The notes: generated by a model not told the origin, from the letters alone. A stretch of 64,000 nt of DNA from JBKHYJ01 sp046565505 (GCA_046565505.1 JBKHYJ010000049.1:24477-88476), one strand, 5' to 3'. Shown: positions 29,676 to 38,743, counted from the first letter of the stretch. Numbers and translations: made by a program.

Positions 29676-30125
29676 CTATTGGGCGGCCGACCCCGGCGCG
29701 GCTTTCTCCTTTTCCGACACGAGCCCGATCTTCTCAAAGCCCGCCTCCCGTATAGAGTCTATGACCTGCACGACCGTCCCGTACTGTACGAGCTTGCCGC
29801 TCTTGACGTAGACGACCTGCTCGGCGGGCGGCCTGTCCTTGAGTATCTTCTGTATGGTCCTGGGGATATCGGCCTGCTGGATTCTGTCGCGGCCAATATA
29901 GAACTCGCCATCATTCGGGATCGCCACGACGGCGGAGGTCTCCTTAATGATGTTCGGGTCGGCCTCAGGGTTTTTGGATTTCGGCAACGCGACGCTGACG
30001 CCGCTCTGCAACATGGGCGCGATGACCATGAAGATGATCAGCAGCACGAGCATCACGTCTACCATCGGCGTGACGTTAATATCAGCAACGAACCCTCCGG
30101 CGCCGCTGCCAGTTGACATTCCCAT
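29676..30125 (-). CDS. exbD: ExbD/TolR family biopolymer transport protein (first copy)
   Basis: 149 residues with the same plan: INVTPMVDVMLVLLIIFMVI as the membrane helix with the key Asp in VTPMVD, and a periplasmic domain ending VIDSIREAGFEKIGLV. It begins five bases after the ExbB stop, so the two are cotranslated. Two different ExbDs per ExbB are common in operons of this type in several phyla and could form a mixed rotor. Confidence 0.93.
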   Translation of the reverse strand: MGMSTGSGAGGFVADINVTPMVDVMLVLLIIFMVIAPMLQSGVSVALPKSKNPEADPNIIKETSAVVAIPNDGEFYIGRDRIQQADIPRTIQKILKDRPPAEQVVYVKSGKLVQYGTVVQVIDSIREAGFEKIGLVSEKEKAAPGSAAQ

Positions 30126-30130
30126 AGCTT

Positions 30131-30907
30131 TTACCTCAACTCACGACGTTTGATGAAATAGTCGATAAGCTCCGACGACGAGTTGTCCATCTCGATCGTG
30201 AAGGCTTCGACCTTGTTTGTGAAGATGTTGAAGGCCCACACGGCCGGGATGGCCACGAGCAGCCCGAAGGCCGTCTCGATGAGCGCCTCCGATATCCCGC
30301 CGGCGACCGCCGCGATGCCCGTCCCCTCGGCCGCCTTCATGCCCTGGAACGCGCCGATGATGCCGATGACCGTCCCGAGCAGGCCCACGAAGGGGGCGGT
30401 CGAGCCGATCGTCGCCAGCCCCGAAAGCCCGCGCTTGAGTTCGGCGGTCTTCAACGCCGTCGCGCGCTGGAGCGCGCGGCGGGCGGCGTCCATCGTAGTG
30501 CCCGGTATGTCGGCCCCGGCCTGGTGCGCCTGGAACTCTTGCAGCCCGGCGTTGACGACCATCGCGAGGTGCGATTTCTTGTGGCGGTCGGAAATCGCTA
30601 TCGCCTCGTCAATCCGGTTGTCGCGCAAGGCCGCCGCCACCTTGGGGGCGAACTGGCGCGACTGGTTGCGCGCGGCGTTGAAGGTGAGCCAGCGCTCGAC
30701 CATCACCGCGATCGAGTACATGCTCATGATAGCCAGCACGATCGCGACGACCAGCGCGGGCCATTTCATTTTCTGAATCATGCCCCAGAGCGAGAAGTCT
30801 TCCGTCGCGCTCTCCCCGCCTTTCCCCGCTGCTTCATCGGCGGCCTGGAGCAAAAAGAATGCGAGCTTATTGCCCGCAAGCCATATGTTCTGTAGAAGAA
30901 GTAGCAT
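30131..30907 (-). CDS. exbB: ExbB/TolQ/MotA family proton-channel protein
   Basis: 258 residues. A Gly/Glu-rich N-terminal part is followed by a first membrane helix (about 52-72), a cytoplasmic domain, and two more helices with the family block GLLGTVIGIIGAFQGM and EALIETAFGLLVAIPAVWAFN. It forms the channel that converts proton flow to movement with ExbD and passes it to TonB. It is followed at five bases by ExbD and preceded at about 100 bases by TonB, with a strong hairpin between. Confidence 0.95.
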   Translation of the reverse strand: MLLLLQNIWLAGNKLAFFLLQAADEAAGKGGESATEDFSLWGMIQKMKWPALVVAIVLAIMSMYSIAVMVERWLTFNAARNQSRQFAPKVAAALRDNRIDEAIAISDRHKKSHLAMVVNAGLQEFQAHQAGADIPGTTMDAARRALQRATALKTAELKRGLSGLATIGSTAPFVGLLGTVIGIIGAFQGMKAAEGTGIAAVAGGISEALIETAFGLLVAIPAVWAFNIFTNKVEAFTIEMDNSSSELIDYFIKRRELR

Positions 30908-30948
30908 CGGTAGAAACCCTCCAAATTCAATTTAGATACTTTTTAGTG

Positions 30949-30981
30949 CGAGCCCGGAAGGCTACGGGGCTTCCGGGCTCG
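30949..30981. other. hairpin between tonB and exbB
   Basis: A 12-base perfect stem (30949-30960 with 30970-30981) with a nine-base loop, inside the operon between the tonB stop and the exbB start. On the minus strand it is not followed by a T-run, so it may be an mRNA stability or processing element and not a terminator. Confidence 0.6.
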
Positions 30982-31004
30982 AAGACGTTACAATCAATCC
31001 GAGA

Positions 31005-31772
31005 TCACAGGTTGAAGTTAAACGTGATCGTCCCGATAACCTTCACGGGCTGGCCGCTCAACTGCGTCGGGCTGAACTTCCAGCCGCGCGCCGCGGCGAC
31101 GGCCGCATCCTTGAGCAGCGGGTGGCCTGAGATGGCCCGCGCCGATATGACGTTGCCGCCTTCGTCAACCGTCACCTCGACGACGACCGCGCCGCTCACG
31201 CGCGCCGCTTTGGCTAGCGGCGGGTAGGAAGGCTCGACGCGCCTGGTGGCCGAACCCTGGAGCACGCCCCCGGATTTGCGGATGATCTTAGGCGGCTCGG
31301 GCTTCGGCTCCTCCTTCGGCGGGGGCGGGGGAGGCGGGGGAGGCTCTGCCGGCCCGGTCCCGCCCGGCACGCCGCCCGGCACGCCGCCCGGCACGCCACC
31401 CGGCACGCCGCCCGGCTGCCCGCCCACTTCACCGACTACGTTGCTCTGTATCTGCGGCGGCTTGGCTGATGGCGGCTTGATCTCCTTCGGCGGCTCCTTT
31501 GCCGAGACGAACCCTACGGGGGCTTCCACCTTAACCACCTTCGGAGCTGCCGCCGCCGCGGGCGGGGGGGGCGGGGGAGGCGGAGGCGGGGGCGGAGGCG
31601 CGGTGAGCGTCAGCAGGTTGAATTGCTCGTTGAGCTTCGCGTCGTAGGCAACAATACCCCAGACTATGACTGCCGTTAAGACCGCCAGCCAGACTGCCGC
31701 CGTTATGCTGAAGTACACCCACCGGTTGGATCGTCTCTTTACAGTTGACGATTCGACTAATTGGTCAAACAT
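31005..31772 (-). CDS. TonB-family energy transducer
   Basis: 255 residues: a cytoplasmic Arg-rich start, one membrane helix (about 21-43), a poly-Pro run, an Ala/Pro linker, a GGVP repeat (about residues 119-137), another poly-Pro and Lys/Glu/Pro segment, and a C-terminal TonB domain with YPPLAKAARVSGAVVVEVTV and GHPLLKDAAVAAARGWKF. The extended linker should span the periplasm. First gene of the operon with exbB, two exbD and the TPR lipoprotein. Which outer-membrane receptors it serves cannot be told. Confidence 0.92.
   Translation of the reverse strand: MFDQLVESSTVKRRSNRWVYFSITAAVWLAVLTAVIVWGIVAYDAKLNEQFNLLTLTAPPPPPPPPPPPPPAAAAAPKVVKVEAPVGFVSAKEPPKEIKPPSAKPPQIQSNVVGEVGGQPGGVPGGVPGGVPGGVPGGTGPAEPPPPPPPPPKEEPKPEPPKIIRKSGGVLQGSATRRVEPSYPPLAKAARVSGAVVVEVTVDEGGNVISARAISGHPLLKDAAVAAARGWKFSPTQLSGQPVKVIGTITFNFNL
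31363..31416. repeat. 12-base tandem repeat inside tonB
   Basis: The unit CCCGGCACGCCG is repeated four times from 31363 (one copy with a base change) plus a half copy. It encodes the GVPG repeat of the TonB linker and could vary in copy number between strains. Confidence 0.9.
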
Positions 31773-31990
31773 GAAGTTAACCTCCGGTTATTTGCGATGG
31801 GTCAGTGAGGTAATCTGTTCCGGGCGCCCGCGCGGGATGCCGCGTCGCTGATCGAACAACGGGCGCCCGGCTCAAACTACCCAAAAGGAGTCGCCACCGT
31901 CTCCGTGAAGAAACGGGTAAAGCATGCAGACTAGAAGCCGATTTAATGACCTTATTGCTATATGTTGAAAGTCAGGCTGAAAACCGGCTG
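31773..31990 (-). other. tonB leader with GC-rich inverted repeat
   Basis: About 210 bases of presumed 5' leader. CCGGGCGCCC at 31820-31829 pairs with GGGCGCCCGG at 31861-31870; each arm is itself nearly palindromic. No open frame with a ribosome-binding site was found in it. Confidence 0.45.
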
Positions 31991-32020
31991 AGTCTACTAC
32001 TCGCCTTCCCATCAAGTCAA
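31991..32020 (-). promoter_or_regulatory. promoter of the tonB operon
   Basis: On the minus strand TTGACT (32020-32015), an 18-base spacer and TAGACT (31996-31991). It faces tonB and predicts a leader of about 210 bases. Confidence 0.5.
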
Positions 32021-32082
32021 GATGTTTTCAATCTTCCAGCCACTTAGACACCGCCCGCGCGGGTTTTGTTCCAGCCCTCAGG

Positions 32083-32189
32083 TCCCGGGCTTCAGACTTT
32101 GGCCTCGGGTTGTGTGAGCGTGAGCCGCCCGGATTGAAATTGAGGACGTAAGGTCCTCAACCTGAAACCCGAAGTCCGAAGCCCGGGAT
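32083..32189 (-). terminator. nested hairpin after secF
   Basis: The outer arms (32083-32111 with 32167-32189) are imperfectly complementary over more than 20 bases; an inner perfect 8-base stem TTGAGGAC/GTCCTCAA lies at 32140-32160. On the minus strand the inner stem is followed by a short T-rich stretch. It starts three bases after the secF stop and probably ends the tgt-yajC-secD-secF transcript. Confidence 0.55.
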
Positions 32190-32191
32190 CG

Positions 32192-33676
32192 TCAGACCTT
32201 CGCCAGCGTCCGTTCGTTGGCGCGCGCCCTGGCCTGCGCAAGCTTGCCTCGCCCGCTCGTCCAGTACTCCCACCACAGCATCAGCGGGCTTGCCACCGCG
32301 ATAGAAGAGTAGGTGCCGATGATGATGCCGATCGTCAGCGCCAGCGCGAACCCGCGGAGCACCTCGCCGCCGAACAGCACGATGGCCAGCACGGAGACGA
32401 ATGTGAGCCCCGACGTGATTACCGTGCGCGAAAGCGTTTGGTTGATCGAGTCGTTCGCGACCTGCGCGAGGTTATCCCTGCGCCGCATGCGGAGGTTCTC
32501 GCGTATGCGGTCGAAGATGACTATCGTGTCATTCATGGAGTAGCCGACGAGCGTAAGCAGCGCCGCGATGACCGTCAAGCTGATCTCCCACTGGAACAGG
32601 CTGAAGATGCCCATCGTTATCATCACGTCGTGGAAGACGGCCAGCACCGCCGCGACCCCGTATATCCACTCGAACCTGAACGCTATGTAGACGAGCATCC
32701 CCGCGAGCGCCGCCAGCGTCACGTATATCGCGCGGTTGCGGAGGTCCGCCCCGACCACCGCCCCGACCACGTCGGCTGAAATCACCGCGAACGCCCCCTC
32801 CGTGAAGTACGGCTCCATCTTCTGCACCAGCTCCGGCGACAGGCCATTGACTTCGCCGACGTTATTGATGACGCCATTGCTGTCCCTGCGGTAGGTGGCG
32901 ATCGACTGCGCGGCGCTCTTATACACGTCGCTGCCGGCCCCGACGCCCAGCGGGTCTATGCGGCTGAGCGCGTCTTCGATCTCCGCGGTGCCCGCGAGGT
33001 TCAGGTCGATCTTGCCCGCGTAGAACCGCTCGAATATCACGGGCTTGACCTTGTTTTGGTCGAATTCGGGGTAGTTGCTCGCGCTGAGGTTGAGGCCCTG
33101 GAGCGCGGCGATGTCCTGAAGATAGCCTCTGGGGTTGCCCTGCTGGTCGCGGAAGGCGATCACCTGGTCGCCCACCTGGCGGTAAGGGTGCGCGTTGGGG
33201 AACGTCTGCCCGCGGATGCCGAGCGGGTCCGCCTGCCGCAGCTCGGCTTCGACGCCGGCCGCGTCTATCGTGTTGATGTTGACCTTCCCGCCGGAAGCGT
33301 CCCCGGCCGGGTTGAGGCTCTGAAGCGCATGGATGATCGCGCGCTTGTCTTCATCGACGCGGCGCTCTGTCTCGCTCTCGCCGGAGAGCTGAGGCGCGCG
33401 AATGAGCAGCTCGTTGGGGCGCGAGACGACCGGCTGGAGCGTCACCTTAGACGTGTCTATGCCGGCCGTGCCGATGGCCGCGCGGACGCGGTCGAGGCCC
33501 GGCTGCTCTTTAAACCGGACCGTCATGAGAGTCCCGCCCGTGAAGTCCACGCCCGCGTTGAAGCCCCGCACCTGCACGGCTATCGCGCCTATCAGCATCA
33601 GGAGAATCGTTATCCCGATGAATATCTTCTTAGCGTCTATCCAATTGATCTTAGGATTTCTGAATAACTCAACCAT
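32192..33676 (-). CDS. secF: protein translocase subunit SecF with enlarged periplasmic domain
   Basis: 494 residues, against about 300-320 for most SecF. The N-terminal helix, VDFTGGT motif, and the C-terminal five-helix block (SMNDTIVIFDRIREN and so on) are typical. Between about residue 110 and 300 the periplasmic part is expanded by a segment with repeated Asp-Pro-Leu-Gly turns (ADPLGIRGQ, IDPLGVGAG) and a helix-hairpin-helix-like stretch (GEVNGLSPELVQK). Works with SecD to pull secreted proteins out of the SecYEG channel using the proton gradient. It follows secD at 23 bases. Confidence 0.93.
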   Translation of the reverse strand: MVELFRNPKINWIDAKKIFIGITILLMLIGAIAVQVRGFNAGVDFTGGTLMTVRFKEQPGLDRVRAAIGTAGIDTSKVTLQPVVSRPNELLIRAPQLSGESETERRVDEDKRAIIHALQSLNPAGDASGGKVNINTIDAAGVEAELRQADPLGIRGQTFPNAHPYRQVGDQVIAFRDQQGNPRGYLQDIAALQGLNLSASNYPEFDQNKVKPVIFERFYAGKIDLNLAGTAEIEDALSRIDPLGVGAGSDVYKSAAQSIATYRRDSNGVINNVGEVNGLSPELVQKMEPYFTEGAFAVISADVVGAVVGADLRNRAIYVTLAALAGMLVYIAFRFEWIYGVAAVLAVFHDVMITMGIFSLFQWEISLTVIAALLTLVGYSMNDTIVIFDRIRENLRMRRRDNLAQVANDSINQTLSRTVITSGLTFVSVLAIVLFGGEVLRGFALALTIGIIIGTYSSIAVASPLMLWWEYWTSGRGKLAQARARANERTLAKV

Positions 33677-33699
33677 AACACCCCCGGCCGCCGGCCCGG

Positions 33700-35343
33700 T
33701 TATATGCTTAAAGTTTCCACCCGCGCCTTGCGGTTAAGATGCCACATGAAGATCGTCCTCGACACGAAGACGGCCGTGAATAGATTCGCGAGCAGGCCCG
33801 CGACGAGCGTGACGGCGAACCCGCGGATCGGGCCCGTCCCGAAGACGAACAGGAATATTGCCGAGACGATGGTCGTCACGTGAGTATCTATAATCGTCAA
33901 AAAGGCTTTGTTGAAGCCCACGTCCACCGCAGAGGCGACCACCTTGCCGTTGCGCATCTCCTCGCGTATGCGCTCGAAGATAAGCACGTTTGAATCGACC
34001 GCCATGCCTATCGTCAGGATCACGCCCGCGATGCCGGGCAGCGTGAGCGTCGCCCCGAACATCACGAGAGCCGCCAGCAGCAGTATCAAGTTCAGTATCA
34101 GCGCGAGCACGGCGTTGACGCCCGACCCCCTGTAGTAGAACAGCATGAAGGCGATCACCGCCAGCAGCCCCGCGACCGAAGCCGTCACGCCCTGGCGGAT
34201 CGAGTCCGCCCCCAGCGACGGCCCGACCGTACGCTCCTCGAGATATACGGCCTTCGCCGGCAGCGCGCCCGACCTCAGTATCAGCCCGAGGTCTTCGGCC
34301 TGCCTCTTCGTGAAGCTGCCCGTGATCTGCCCCTGGTCGTGTATCTGCTGATTGATCCTGGCGATGGATTTGACTTCGTTGTTCAGCACGATGGCGAGGA
34401 AGTCGTTGACGTGCTTGCCCGTAACGTCGGCAAAGCGCGTGGCCCCGCCCGGCGTGAGCGAGAAGGCTATCTCGTAATTGGAGCCGCCCGCCGCGGCTAG
34501 CCTCGCGCTGGCGTCGCGCATGTCTAGGCCAGTTATGACGACGGATTTTTCAAGTATTACAAAGCTTTCGGGCGCGGCCCCCCCGTCCGCCGTGCGCTCG
34601 CGGTAAGGGAACACTTCGTACTGCGCGGGCCCGCCCGGCAGCGACTTGGCCGCGGCCTCCGCCGCCTCGCGCGTGGGGTAAGTCGAGGTGTTCTGCGCCT
34701 GTAATCTCAGCTCAAGGTTGGAGTCGGCGTTGAGCGTATTCTTAACGCGCTCGGGGTCGTCCACGCCGGGCATCTGGACCAATATCTGGTAAGCCCCTTC
34801 GCCGCCCTGCGTGGCGACCAGCGGCTCGGCCACGCCGAAGGCGTTTACGCGGTTCTCTATGATCTGCTTCGCCTGCTCGGTCGCGCGGGCGCGAAGCTGT
34901 TTAGACGTGGACTCGTCGAGGGTGGCGACGACCGTGCTGCCCCTATCGCTCGCGGTCCACCCCTGGCCGAAGTCGTTCTCAAGCTCCCGCACGATGTCGC
35001 CATTTTTCGACGGGTCCGGGACGGAGACGACGACCGTTCCGGGCCCGGCCGCCTTCACCTCGGTGAAGGGAAGGTTCTTCTGCTTGAGCCTGTTGCCCGC
35101 CGACTCCGCGTTGCGCTCCGTGAGCTTGGTGATGACCTCGTCGGTCTGCACCTGCATGACGAGGTGGCTGCCGCCGCGCAGGTCCAGGCCCAGGTGGATG
35201 TTCTCCGACAGGTTCTGTTTTATCTGAGACCAGCTCGTGAAATCTTTAACGCCCACCGGGTGGTGCGGCTTGAAGACTATGATCAGGCCGACGACGGTGA
35301 CCAGTAAAATTATGAGCGTCCGGGTGCGTATCTTTTTTCCCAT
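33700..35343 (-). CDS. secD: protein translocase subunit SecD
   Basis: 547 residues: one N-terminal helix, the periplasmic P1 domain with GLDLRGGSHLVMQV near the start, and a C-terminal six-helix region with GMAVDSNVLIFERIREEM. Length is in the normal range. Forms the SecDF complex in the inner membrane. Tight spacing with yajC (21 bases) and secF (23 bases) shows one operon. Confidence 0.96.
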   Translation of the reverse strand: MGKKIRTRTLIILLVTVVGLIIVFKPHHPVGVKDFTSWSQIKQNLSENIHLGLDLRGGSHLVMQVQTDEVITKLTERNAESAGNRLKQKNLPFTEVKAAGPGTVVVSVPDPSKNGDIVRELENDFGQGWTASDRGSTVVATLDESTSKQLRARATEQAKQIIENRVNAFGVAEPLVATQGGEGAYQILVQMPGVDDPERVKNTLNADSNLELRLQAQNTSTYPTREAAEAAAKSLPGGPAQYEVFPYRERTADGGAAPESFVILEKSVVITGLDMRDASARLAAAGGSNYEIAFSLTPGGATRFADVTGKHVNDFLAIVLNNEVKSIARINQQIHDQGQITGSFTKRQAEDLGLILRSGALPAKAVYLEERTVGPSLGADSIRQGVTASVAGLLAVIAFMLFYYRGSGVNAVLALILNLILLLAALVMFGATLTLPGIAGVILTIGMAVDSNVLIFERIREEMRNGKVVASAVDVGFNKAFLTIIDTHVTTIVSAIFLFVFGTGPIRGFAVTLVAGLLANLFTAVFVSRTIFMWHLNRKARVETLSI

Positions 35344-35364
35344 AACAACGTTACCCTGTGAAGT

Positions 35365-35730
35365 TTATTTTGCCGCCTCGGCCTCTTTGACTTCCGCCGA
35401 CTGAGGCCCGGCTATCGAGCTACGCAGCACCTCTATCGACACGGACTGCGCGATTCTCAACTGAACGGTGTCTTCCTTGTCCCTGACGGAGACGATCGTG
35501 CCATAGATGCCGCCGGAGGTGATGACCTTGTCGCCGGGCTTGAGCGATTTGAGCAGTTGCTCCCGCTCGGCCTGCGCCTGGCGCTGTCGGTTTTGTTGTG
35601 GACGTATGACCAGAAGATAAAAGATCAGAAATATAATCAGCATCGGCATGAGGCTGAAGATTAACGAGCCGCCTCCGCCATTAGCTTGCAGAATGAAGAG
35701 CAGGGCACCTGAATCTATTATCATGTTCAT
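35365..35730 (-). CDS. yajC: preprotein translocase subunit YajC
   Basis: 121 residues with one membrane helix (MLIIFLIFYLLVIRPQQ) followed by the conserved cytoplasmic segment LKPGDKVITSGGIYGTI. Accessory subunit of SecDF. Standard position between tgt and secD. Confidence 0.96.
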   Translation of the reverse strand: MNMIIDSGALLFILQANGGGGSLIFSLMPMLIIFLIFYLLVIRPQQNRQRQAQAEREQLLKSLKPGDKVITSGGIYGTIVSVRDKEDTVQLRIAQSVSIEVLRSSIAGPQSAEVKEAEAAK

Positions 35731-35803
35731 TGATTACCCGCAGGCACTTCCAGTGGGAGGTTCCGCCCGCGGGGGCTGCGGTCCGAAATCCTTAATTGAG
35801 GAA

Positions 35804-36979
35804 TCAGTCCAATCCGCGCGCAAGATCTTTCAGAAAAGAAGTATGAAACTCGTTAAAAGTGCCAAGCAGGATAGCTTGCCTGATTCGACTCATCATGTCA
35901 AGGTAGAAGCTAATGTTGTGCAGCGAGCTTAGAATCGATCCGAGTATCTCGCCGCTCATGTAGAGGTGCCTCAGGTAAGCGCGCGAATACCGGGCGCAGA
36001 CCGCGCATTCGCACGCCTCATCTATGGGGCCCGGGTCGTCCCTGTGGCGGGAGTTTTTGATGTTGAGCCTGCCGCGGCTCGTGAAGAGCGAGCCGTTGCG
36101 CGCGTTGCGCGTGGGCATCACGCAGTCGAACATGTCTACGCCCGCGCCGACGGCGGTGATTACGTCTTCAGGCGTGCCGACCCCCATCAGGTAGCGCGGC
36201 CTATCGGCGGGCATGAGCGGCGCGACGTGGGAGACCACGTCAAACATCGCGCCCTTTTCCTCGCCCACCGACAGCCCGCCGATCGCGTACCCGTCGAAGC
36301 CAATCTCGATCAGGCCCGCCAAGCTCCGCTCGCGGAGGTCGAGGTACACGCTGCCCTGGTTGATCCCGAATATCGCCTGTGCCGGATTAACTGTTCGTAG
36401 CCCCGCGCGGGCGGCCTCCGCGGCGTCCGAGTGCAGCTCGGCGAGCCGCCGCTTCGACCTGAGCGCCCACTTTTCCGTCAGCTCAAGCGAGCCCAGGGCT
36501 TGCTCGCGCGTTGCCGGGTAGGGCGTGCATTCGTCGAACGCCATCACGATGTCGGAGCCGAGGGCGGCCTGTATCTCCATAGATTTTTCGGGCGACAGGA
36601 AGTGGCGCGACCCATCTACGTGGGATTGAAACTCTACACCGTCGTCGCTCATCTTGCGGAGCGGGGTGAGGCTGAATACCTGGAATCCGCCGCTGTCTGT
36701 GAGGATCGCCCTGTCCCATGAAACGAAGCGGTGCAGCCCGCCCAGCCGATTGATGACGAGGTGGCCGGGCCTGAGGTAAAGGTGGTAGGTATTGCCGAGC
36801 ACGACGCGCGCGCCCGCCTCTTCTAGCATCTGCTGCGTGAGCGCCTTGACCGTGCCTTGAGTGCCGACGGGCATGAAGGCGGGCGTATCGAATGAGCCAT
36901 GCGCCGTGGTGACGCGCCCCGCCCGCGCCCCGGTACTGGCGTCGCCCGCGAGCTTCTCGAATGAGAACCGATTGCTCAT
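35804..36979 (-). CDS. tgt: tRNA-guanine transglycosylase
   Basis: 391 residues from ATG 36979. Exchanges guanine 34 of certain tRNAs for the queuosine precursor preQ1. Substrate-binding Asp95 lies in ILTDSGGFQVFSL; nucleophile Asp285 lies in MFDCVMPTRNARNG; zinc is bound by the CECAVC segment, a later Cys and a His (HLYMSGE region). Eleven more codons upstream are open without family resemblance. First gene of the sec accessory operon, an arrangement found in many bacteria. Confidence 0.97.
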   Translation of the reverse strand: MSNRFSFEKLAGDASTGARAGRVTTAHGSFDTPAFMPVGTQGTVKALTQQMLEEAGARVVLGNTYHLYLRPGHLVINRLGGLHRFVSWDRAILTDSGGFQVFSLTPLRKMSDDGVEFQSHVDGSRHFLSPEKSMEIQAALGSDIVMAFDECTPYPATREQALGSLELTEKWALRSKRRLAELHSDAAEAARAGLRTVNPAQAIFGINQGSVYLDLRERSLAGLIEIGFDGYAIGGLSVGEEKGAMFDVVSHVAPLMPADRPRYLMGVGTPEDVITAVGAGVDMFDCVMPTRNARNGSLFTSRGRLNIKNSRHRDDPGPIDEACECAVCARYSRAYLRHLYMSGEILGSILSSLHNISFYLDMMSRIRQAILLGTFNEFHTSFLKDLARGLD

Positions 36980-37242
36980 CAGATCACTCTGTAACAGCAA
37001 CTCGCATTTCACATCTCAAACATGAAATCCGTGTTGTTGCTTCATTCAATCTTGCCTGCCGACTTTATCCGCTTGCAAGTGCCGGGGCCTCGCGGAACCC
37101 GACGACGAATTATGGCCTGAGCCCGTCGGGCCTCACCGGCGTCGGCCGAATATCCCACGGCTGTATCCTCATTGTAAGAGGTATTCTGAATCACGAGAGC
37201 TTAGATTCAAAGCGTGCCGCGATGCCGCAGCCGGATAGGTGT
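36980..37242. other. intergenic region between divergent genes
   Basis: No gene is supported. A 113-codon + strand frame across it is of low-complexity, non-protein-like composition. A small hairpin (GGCCTGAGCCCG with CGGGCCTC-type arms) lies near 37120-37140. The tgt promoter should be here but no good match was seen. Confidence 0.4.
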
Positions 37243-37271
37243 TTGACGCTGACCCCTCGCGATGAGACAAT
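37243..37271 (+). promoter_or_regulatory. promoter of the glycosyltransferase gene
   Basis: TTGACG at 37243-37248, 17-base spacer, GACAAT at 37266-37271, giving a leader of roughly 40 bases to TTG 37317. Confidence 0.45.
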
Positions 37272-37316
37272 CGCGGCTCCCGGGTCGGAGCATAAAAATT
37301 AACGGGGAGCCGCGGA

Positions 37317-38534
37317 TTGGCTTACGTCTTTTACATCTTCGCCGCGCTGTTAATCATTCAAGGATTGTTCTCGTTAATCGAAGGCATTCAATTCCGCGCG
37401 TTCGTTCGCCGGTCCCTTCGAGAGCCTGTGGGGGCGTTCGCCCCGAAAGCCTCGATCATCGCCCCTTGCAAAGGCGTTGACCCGGAATTTGAAGAAAACC
37501 TCGACGCGCTCTTCAACCAAGAATACCCCGCCTACGAGATCGTCTTCGCAATCGCGTCGGGCGACGACGCGGCACGCCCCGTGATCGAAAGGGCGATGGC
37601 GAATCACCCGCAGGTCGCGTCGAGGTTGATTATAGCGAGCGGCTGCGACACCCGGGGCGAGAAGGTGAGCAACCTGCTTTCGGCGCTCTCCTGCGTGAGC
37701 GCGCAATCGGAAGCGTTCGTCTTCGTCGATTCGGATGCGCGGGCGGGCGACGGCTGGCTGCGCGCACTCGTCGCGCCGCTGGAGGATCCCCGCGTGGGCG
37801 CGGCGACAGGATACCGCTGGTACTTGCCGGCGCGCGGGGGCTTCTGGTCCGCGCTGCTTTCGGCCTGGAACGGGACCGTAGCGACCACACTCGGCGGTCA
37901 CGGCAGGAACTTTGCCTGGGGCGGGGCGACGGCGATCCTGCGACGGACGTTCGAGCGCGCGGGCGTACGGGATCGGTGGCATGCGGCCGTGAGCGACGAT
38001 TACGCCCTCACGCGGGCCATGCAGGACGCGGGGTTGCGAATAAGCTTTGCGCCGCGCTGCTTGATGCCGTCGCGAGAAGATGTCTGCCCCGGCAAGCTGA
38101 TCGAATTCACCACGAGGCAGGTGATTATCACCAGAGTCTACCGCCCTGGCATGTGGTGGGTCGGGCTGATTTCAAATTCGCTTTTCGCGGCCGTCTTCTT
38201 CGGCGGCATGGCGTTCGTATGGGCCAGGGCGCTCCGCAGCGATAGCGTGACACCGCCGCTCGTCATGCTCACGATGATTTATTCGCTCGGCTCGATCAAG
38301 GGGGCGCTGAGGCTCCTCGCCGCGCGCGAGGCCCTCCCGTCTGCGCGCAATGAAATAACGCGCTCGTGGTGGATGTTTTGTTTACTGTGGCCGCTAGTCT
38401 CTCTGGTCTTCCTTTACAACTTCATCAAATCGGCGACGACGCGGCGCATCCACTGGCGCGGCGTGTGCTACGAGATGAGGTCGCCGACAGAGACGATAGT
38501 GAGGGCCAGCAATGAGCGCGCGCGGCAGCACTGA
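37317..38534 (+). CDS. membrane glycosyltransferase, GT2/GT21-like
   Basis: 405 residues starting at TTG 37317, with GGGGAG at proper spacing. One N-terminal helix, a GT-A domain with SIIAPCKGVDPEFEENL, the metal-binding VDSD (about residue 140), SDDYALT, and the weak equivalent of the Q-x-x-R-W motif (RQVIITR), then three C-terminal helices. This arrangement matches ceramide-glucosyltransferase-like (GT21) and hopanoid HpnI-type enzymes, which add a sugar to a membrane lipid. Acceptor and sugar cannot be told. Monocistronic. Confidence 0.82.
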   Translation: MAYVFYIFAALLIIQGLFSLIEGIQFRAFVRRSLREPVGAFAPKASIIAPCKGVDPEFEENLDALFNQEYPAYEIVFAIASGDDAARPVIERAMANHPQVASRLIIASGCDTRGEKVSNLLSALSCVSAQSEAFVFVDSDARAGDGWLRALVAPLEDPRVGAATGYRWYLPARGGFWSALLSAWNGTVATTLGGHGRNFAWGGATAILRRTFERAGVRDRWHAAVSDDYALTRAMQDAGLRISFAPRCLMPSREDVCPGKLIEFTTRQVIITRVYRPGMWWVGLISNSLFAAVFFGGMAFVWARALRSDSVTPPLVMLTMIYSLGSIKGALRLLAAREALPSARNEITRSWWMFCLLWPLVSLVFLYNFIKSATTRRIHWRGVCYEMRSPTETIVRASNERARQH

Positions 38535-38743
38535 TTATCCGCGAATACGCTTGTCGCAAAGACGCGACCCTCACTCCACGGGCTTGATGGCCTCGGCCTG
38601 ACCGCCTCTTTGACGCTCTCTTTACGGGTCATCTCCTGGCCCCTGGCCCCACGCCCCTGGGCTGATGTAGGATTGCGGCGTACAAAGTTGAAGCGACGGC
38701 GGCCGGCTCGGTTAATGACTACGGAAAGGGGGCGCAATAATAG

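Noticed and set aside
36961..37302. 113-codon + strand frame between tgt and the glycosyltransferase
   Set aside because: Starts inside tgt on the other strand, lacks a ribosome-binding site and looks random; the probable glycosyltransferase promoter lies within it.
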